NCBI GenBank assembly: GCA_007123465.1 | Contig: SKLB01000234.1 | Coordinates: 1-9,832 of the forward strand | Origin: Spirochaetales bacterium | GTDB taxonomy: Bacteria > Spirochaetota > Spirochaetia > DSM-27196 > PWMO01 | DNA length: 9,832 nt | Direction of reading: 5' to 3' | In this document: one piece after another, positions 6,130-9,832 of the stretch | Numbering within the stretch: the stretch's first letter is position 1 | Layout of the letters: each line of letters starts with the position of its first letter | Position numbers and translations under genes: made by a program | Notes under the pieces: generated by a model | What the model saw: the letters and a program-made list of their open reading frames with translations, nothing else | What the model was told of the DNA's origin: nothing | The model's database searches: none

Positions 6130-6459
6130 ATGACGGCGGTACAATCGGTTCAGGACATGGAAAACGTGGTTCTGTCGAACACGTGGGTGTGCATCTTTTT
6201 CACGCGCAGCAACTGTGCCGCCAGCGCTGCGGAACTGCCGCGCGTGCGGCGTATGCTGAACAGATTCAGCGATATGGTGGGATGCATTTTCAACATCGAT
6301 GACGAGCCGGCAGCCGCCGGCCGCTATCTGGTATTCGATACACCGGCGGTCATTGTCTACTTCAACGGCAAACCCGTTATCCGCCAGACAGGCGGAGTCA
6401 CGCCAGATGAAATCTACAACGCCCTGCAGCAGATGCACCAGCAGCAGGATCTATCCTGA
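6130..6459 (+). CDS. Small thioredoxin-fold protein with a single active-site cysteine (CxxS)
   Basis: This 109-residue cytosolic protein looks like a minimal thioredoxin. A strand WVCIFFT leads into the active-site turn, a helix follows, and later come a Thr-Pro pair (71-72, the expected cis-proline) and strands AVIVYFNGKPV, matching the second half of thioredoxins. The active site reads SNCAAS, so Cys29 is kept but the second cysteine is Ser32. Such CxxS proteins cannot do normal dithiol reduction; they act through mixed disulfides, glutathione-like adducts, or by binding partners. Cys21 and Cys52 are also present, and both probably lie in buried strands. It starts 12 nt after the dehydrogenase stop with AGAGG about 9 nt before the ATG, so the two are probably cotranscribed. 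Its last 9 bp overlap the end of the peptidase gene on the other strand. The specific role is unknown. Confidence 0.8.
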   Translation: MTAVQSVQDMENVVLSNTWVCIFFTRSNCAASAAELPRVRRMLNRFSDMVGCIFNIDDEPAAAGRYLVFDTPAVIVYFNGKPVIRQTGGVTPDEIYNALQQMHQQQDLS

Positions 6460-7935
6460 AAGGCCGCTGTGCTCCAGGTCTATCCAGGCTGCACGACCGC
6501 TGCCGCGCAGCACCAGTCCGTAGCGTTCGCCGAAACGCGCCAGAACCGCTACTTGCTGGCCGGGGCTGAACTGTGTGGTTACGTCGCTGGTAACGTCCGG
6601 ATTGACGTAGGCCGGCAGTGTTTCGGAAGCCACAACAACCTCCAGCGGATCGAGCGCCACGGTGACCGTGTGGCGCGGTACGTAACCCTGCTCCCCGGTT
6701 GGCAGTGCAACACGGTAGAAGCCGCGGCGTGCACCCGTTAACCGCAGCGCCGTACCGGAACTCAACGGCCCGCTGATCGGGGCCCCCACCGGCTGCACGC
6801 TGGGAGCCACCTGCTCCGCATCCACCGGCTCGCCAATAGCATCGAACCGCGCCGGAGACTGAATAACCCCGGAGCGCGCAGCGGGGTATCGCACAGGTTC
6901 AACCTCGGTGGTGGTGCGCAGCCAGCTGCCCACCTGGTAGTCCAGCGGGCCTGGGGGATAGGTGTTGCGGTCGGGGGCAACAAAGAAGTACCACGGGTCA
7001 ACCGGCCGGCGCCAGTGTGCCTGGTAGATGCCGATATGCAGGTGGGGTGGAGTAAGCATTGCGTTACCGGTATTGCCCACCGTACCTATTACGTTTCCGG
7101 TTTCCACCCGGCTGCCCTGCTCCACCAGTTGCTCGTCCAGGTGCGCGTAGTAGATACGAAGACCGCGCTTCTCGTCACTCAGTGTTACGATATTCCCGCC
7201 CAGCTGCCGCTCTCCCACGCGCATGACCTCAGAAGCTGACACCGCCACCATTGGCGTTCCGCGCGGCGCAAAGATATCGATACCGTGATGCACCCGCGCC
7301 CCGCCTGCACGCGGTGCACCGAAGTAACTCCATATCTGCCGCTGGTCGGTTCCCGGGACAGGCCATTCAAGCGCCGCATCCGGCAGAATTGATACCGTCA
7401 TCTCACCACCTTCCAGCAGGCGCGGTTGAATGCGCAGCAGGTAGCGCCCGGTCTCATCGGGTTCAAAAGAGAATTGCGGGCTATCCGCCACCCACGAGTG
7501 CAGCGGTTCAGGATAACGCGGGTTGGTACTGACAAGCCGGCCGCTGCGCTCGCCCTCCAGCTTGAAAACATCTACAAAGTAGCCTTCAAGCGTGCTATCG
7601 ACCTCAATATCGATGCGTTGACCCAGCGTGCCGGGGAGCTCGTAGCCCACTACCGGCATTGTCAGCGGATCCAGGTGTAGCGTTTCAACAAACGGCGGCA
7701 TAACGCGCGTTGAATCCGAGAATACGCGCACCGAAGCGTCCAGCCAGCGTGAGCCGGCACTGGTAGCAGACAACTGGTGGCTGTTGAGCCCAAAAACATA
7801 GTCACGGTGAGATTCAGCCGCTGCAACCCGCAGTGCTTCTTCGGGTTCAGCGCACCCGGCAAGCAACAACGCGGTGACCACCAGTGCGGTTATTACCTGC
7901 GTTGCCCAAACAGCGCGCGTACGGTAGTGTTTCAT
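6451..7935 (-). CDS. M23 (LytM-type) peptidase lipoprotein with SH3-like C-terminus
   Basis: This 494-residue envelope protein probably cuts peptidoglycan cross-links or activates other hydrolases. Residues 1-28 form a lipoprotein signal with the lipobox LLAGC (Cys28). Residues about 105-185 resemble a beta-rich pre-peptidase domain, with YFVDVFKLEGERSG and a later ETGRYLLRI strand. The M23 domain spans about 198-310 and keeps every zinc and catalytic residue: His216 and Asp220 (HHGID), His265 (YYAHL) and His298/His300 (HLH). The C-terminal third (about 385-490) contains two SH3-like stretches, one including RGFYRVALPTGEQGYVP and one including RYGLVLRGSGRAAWIDL, likely wall-binding. The start at 7935 is fixed by the signal peptide; the longer frame to 8214 would run through the divergent methyltransferase gene. 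There is no visible Shine-Dalgarno sequence, and the predicted transcription start is almost at the ATG, so the mRNA may be leaderless. Confidence 0.92.
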   Translation of the reverse strand: MKHYRTRAVWATQVITALVVTALLLAGCAEPEEALRVAAAESHRDYVFGLNSHQLSATSAGSRWLDASVRVFSDSTRVMPPFVETLHLDPLTMPVVGYELPGTLGQRIDIEVDSTLEGYFVDVFKLEGERSGRLVSTNPRYPEPLHSWVADSPQFSFEPDETGRYLLRIQPRLLEGGEMTVSILPDAALEWPVPGTDQRQIWSYFGAPRAGGARVHHGIDIFAPRGTPMVAVSASEVMRVGERQLGGNIVTLSDEKRGLRIYYAHLDEQLVEQGSRVETGNVIGTVGNTGNAMLTPPHLHIGIYQAHWRRPVDPWYFFVAPDRNTYPPGPLDYQVGSWLRTTTEVEPVRYPAARSGVIQSPARFDAIGEPVDAEQVAPSVQPVGAPISGPLSSGTALRLTGARRGFYRVALPTGEQGYVPRHTVTVALDPLEVVVASETLPAYVNPDVTSDVTTQFSPGQQVAVLARFGERYGLVLRGSGRAAWIDLEHSGLSG

Positions 7936-7941
7936 AGTGCG

Positions 7942-9069
7942 ATGATAATAAACCAGAGCAGTTTTGAAAACAATAATCGTCCCACCATACGGCAGCTCCA
8001 CTGCACCACCAGCGGCGGGCTGGAGGATGTGACCGCCGCGGAAATCTCGCGGCTCCGCTATAGCCTGCAGCAGAGCGAGCCTCAGATAGAGCAGCAACCG
8101 TGGGGCGTATCCGGCCACGTCATCTGCCGTATAGCGGCTGACGGCGCGGGCCCGTCCGCTCTCTTCAGCGACGGATACCGCCGGCTGCGCTCGATCTACT
8201 ACGCCGTCGAGCACATAGCGGAGTTCAGCATCGACCCGTCACTCGGCGCAGAACAGATCGCCGCCGCGCTGGCAGCTATAGAGATCCCGGCGCTGCGCAG
8301 CGCCACCAGCTTCCGCGTGAGCTCGGTACGAAGCGGCGTACACGCATTTGCCAGCCCCGATGTGGAGCGCGCTGCCGGGGCACAACTGCAGCGCGGTTAC
8401 CGCCTCGAGGTCGATCTCGAAAATTTCGACTTCAATGTGCGACTCGATATTGTCGATCAGCGCGTTCTCGTTGGTCTGCAGCTCAACCAGTCACGGCTGG
8501 ACCGCCGCTACCTGCGCAGCTACCGCCCGCGGGTCTCACTGCGTCCGGCAATCGCGTACGCGATGCTGACGTTGGCTAACCTTGCAGATGAAGCGGTTAC
8601 AATTGTTGATCCGTTCTGCGGTTCGGGGACGATTCTGCTGGAGGCTGCATCCGTCTTCCCGCAGGCGAGAGTCCTGGGCTTTGATCACGACCGCGAGGCC
8701 GTAGACGGCGCCCGGCACAACAGTACGCAGAACGCACTGCAGCATCGCATAGCGGTCCAACACGCCGACGCGCGCGGCATCCATCAGCTGATCGAGCCAG
8801 GCTCGGTGGACGCCATCGTGACCAACCCTCCATTTGGCATCCGCCTGGCGCGCAGAGCCGATTTCCGCAGCCTCTACGGACGCTTTCTGGAATCCGCCTG
8901 GCAGGTACTCAAGCCCGGTGGCACAGTGGTAATTCTGGTAGGTAAGAGACGCAGCGCCTTCAACCAGGTGGTACAGGAGACCGGCCGCTGGCGTTACCTC
9001 GGGGTACGGATCATCGAGATTGCCGGGGTCTACCCCGGCCTGTTTGTACTGCAGAAGCGCGCCTGGTGA
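7942..9069 (+). CDS. THUMP-domain SAM-dependent RNA methyltransferase (RlmL/TrmN type)
   Basis: This 375-residue protein probably methylates a guanine N2 in rRNA or tRNA. The N-terminal half (about 18-185) fits the ferredoxin-like plus THUMP RNA-binding region of this group, opening with a TTSGGLEDVTAAEI helix like those of RlmL-type enzymes. The catalytic Rossmann domain follows, with SAM motif I DPFCGSGTILLEA (223-235), an acidic residue after strand 2 (Asp248), motif IV TNPPFG (294-299) and a late strand GGTVVILVG. NPPF is the signature of exocyclic-amine methylation. Length matches the single-domain TrmN/Trm14 and RlmL-N class rather than full-length fused RlmKL. I chose the ATG at 7942; a GTG at 7927 would overlap the divergent lipoprotein gene. 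There is no clear Shine-Dalgarno sequence. Whether the target is tRNA G6 or 23S rRNA cannot be decided from sequence reading alone. Confidence 0.88.
   Translation: MIINQSSFENNNRPTIRQLHCTTSGGLEDVTAAEISRLRYSLQQSEPQIEQQPWGVSGHVICRIAADGAGPSALFSDGYRRLRSIYYAVEHIAEFSIDPSLGAEQIAAALAAIEIPALRSATSFRVSSVRSGVHAFASPDVERAAGAQLQRGYRLEVDLENFDFNVRLDIVDQRVLVGLQLNQSRLDRRYLRSYRPRVSLRPAIAYAMLTLANLADEAVTIVDPFCGSGTILLEAASVFPQARVLGFDHDREAVDGARHNSTQNALQHRIAVQHADARGIHQLIEPGSVDAIVTNPPFGIRLARRADFRSLYGRFLESAWQVLKPGGTVVILVGKRRSAFNQVVQETGRWRYLGVRIIEIAGVYPGLFVLQKRAW
7945..7973 (-). promoter_or_regulatory. Putative promoter of the M23 peptidase gene
   Basis: On the minus strand TTGTTT (7973-7968, 3/6) and TATTAT (7950-7945, 5/6) are 17 nt apart. 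The -10 box ends 9 nt before the start codon, so the transcript would have little or no leader. The whole promoter lies within the first codons of the divergent methyltransferase gene. Confidence 0.45.
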
Positions 9070-9070
9070 C

Positions 9071-9099
9071 GCCGCGCAGCGTGTGTCGCGCCGCGCGGC
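9071..9099. terminator. Strong hairpin between convergent genes, probable bidirectional terminator
   Basis: GCCGCGC (9071-9077) pairs with GCGCGGC (9093-9099). After one A-C mismatch the stem continues for five more pairs (9079-9083 with 9087-9091, one G-U) around a 3-nt loop. The hairpin starts one base after the methyltransferase stop codon and abuts the stop codon of the opposing gene (9100-9102). There is no U tract on either side, so it may act with Rho or as an RNA 3'-end protector rather than as a textbook intrinsic terminator. Confidence 0.6.
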
Positions 9100-9831
9100 T
9101 CAGGTATCATCCTTCAGGGCGTGCGGTTTGCCCAGCAGCTCCGAAAGGATCAGCGCGCGCTTGAAGTCGGACAACCGATTGGCTCGCCGCCAGCCCTCAC
9201 CCAGGCTGCCTACAGCCGGAGGCGTCTTTTCGGCGCTGCTCGATGCTCCCAGGTTTCCGGCAGCGGTGCGCATCTGCTGCGATCCCATGCCGCCGGGAGA
9301 CAGCGACAGCGATCCACTCTCGGGCATTACCGCTTGAATCTTCACATCGGCGTGCTTGGGCACCTCTACCACCGGGCGGTCGGCCGAGCTCTTGCGCCGC
9401 TTCTTGCTCTTGCGTGCAGCCTCCGCTCGCTGGCGCGCCAGCGTCAGCTGGCGTTCACGCTCAGCAGCAGGATCGGCTTGTGGTTCTCCCGCGCCGAGCA
9501 TGTCGCGCAGCATCTTCTCCAGGCGGCCGGGCTCTTTGCTGCGCGGAGTGTCGGCCACCTTTCTGGGAGACGAGCGCTCGCGCTGCTCGGTATTGTAGCT
9601 CTGGTCGTCTACGGTTCGATCGCGGTAGTCGTCGCCGGAGGTCTCGGGCATCTGCTGCGGCCGCCGCGGTGCCCGGGGCTGCCGGTCCGGGCGTGGCTGC
9701 CCGGCCGGCGTTTCGGAGCGCTGCCGACGTTCCTGCTGCATACGCCGCCGCCGTGACATAAGGATCCACAGCGGCAGCAGCACAAACGCGAAGGTGATAA
9801 TAGTGTTAATCAGCTCTTCAATCGCCGCCAT
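9100..9831 (-). CDS. Membrane-anchored basic protein of unknown function
   Basis: This 243-residue protein has one N-terminal transmembrane helix (about 7-26) followed by a positively charged Arg stretch, so the bulk should face the cytoplasm. Residues 30-100 are low-complexity, rich in Arg, Pro, Gln and Ser, and probably disordered. A charged helix that could form a coiled coil lies at about 121-146 (AERERQLTLARQRAEAARKS). The C-terminus, from Trp214 to about Leu239, is the most ordered-looking part and contains LSDFKRALILSELLGKPHAL. I associate tails of this form with hypothetical proteins of spirochaetes, a weak recollection rather than a search result. The ATG at 9831 is one base from the window edge, so its ribosome site is not visible and a longer N-terminus cannot be excluded. 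It is not a recognised enzyme. Confidence 0.72.
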   Translation of the reverse strand: MAAIEELINTIITFAFVLLPLWILMSRRRRMQQERRQRSETPAGQPRPDRQPRAPRRPQQMPETSGDDYRDRTVDDQSYNTEQRERSSPRKVADTPRSKEPGRLEKMLRDMLGAGEPQADPAAERERQLTLARQRAEAARKSKKRRKSSADRPVVEVPKHADVKIQAVMPESGSLSLSPGGMGSQQMRTAAGNLGASSSAEKTPPAVGSLGEGWRRANRLSDFKRALILSELLGKPHALKDDT

Positions 9832-9832
9832 A

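Noticed and set aside
7936..8214. 93-codon N-terminal extension of the M23 peptidase
   Set aside because: It would precede a clear lipoprotein signal peptide and run antisense through conserved THUMP-methyltransferase coding sequence.
9121..9756. 211-codon and overlapping plus-strand frames opposite the right-edge protein
   Set aside because: Low-complexity Arg/Ala/Gly/Leu translations mirror the Arg/Pro-rich minus-strand gene. No family motif or start signal is present, and the hairpin at 9071-9099 argues against plus-strand transcription here.

Overview
The window is a chromosomal segment with a GC content in the upper fifties, dense coding and short intergenic gaps. It most resembles a free-living spirochaete of the Spirochaeta/Alkalispirochaeta group. 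Two things suggest this: the binding-protein signal peptide at the left edge ends in Phe-Ala-Gly-Gly-Gln-Ala-Glu, a junction common in spirochaetal solute-binding proteins, and the right-edge protein has a C-terminal tail of a type I associate with spirochaetal hypothetical proteins. The assignment is an inference from style, not from a marker gene. I see no mobile element, CRISPR array, tRNA or rRNA.

Left half (1-3625, all minus strand). In transcription order this holds a membrane fatty-acid-desaturase-family enzyme, a LacI-family regulator 16 nt behind it, a second LacI-family regulator with its own promoter, and the start of a ribose-type sugar-binding protein that runs off the left edge. 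Two operator types can be read. One, CGATTGCACAAWCGAT, occurs before both the second regulator and the binding protein. The other is an 18-bp perfect palindrome with a central CG, placed just downstream of a perfect -10 box in front of the desaturase. The simplest model is two LacI circuits. Regulator 1 controls itself and a sugar ABC transporter; regulator 2 controls itself and the desaturase. A three-histidine-box di-iron enzyme under apparent LacI control beside sugar uptake is the most unusual thing here.

Middle (3626-6459, plus strand). Divergent from the desaturase is a cytosolic PAS-GAF-GGDEF diguanylate cyclase with intact catalytic and product-inhibition motifs. It is followed by a beta-hydroxyacid dehydrogenase of the GxGxxG/Lys type and, 12 nt later, a small thioredoxin-fold protein that has only one active-site cysteine (CxxS). 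The last two probably form an operon.

Right half (6451-9832). An M23 (LytM) peptidase lipoprotein on the minus strand overlaps the thioredoxin-like gene tail to tail by 9 bp. It is divergent from a THUMP-domain RNA guanine-N2-type methyltransferase, with only 6 bp between the two start codons. The methyltransferase converges on a membrane-anchored basic protein of unknown function, and a strong hairpin fills the 30-bp gap between them.

Apart from the desaturase/LacI locus the content is ordinary housekeeping and signalling. I do not see a clear new defence or biosynthetic system.
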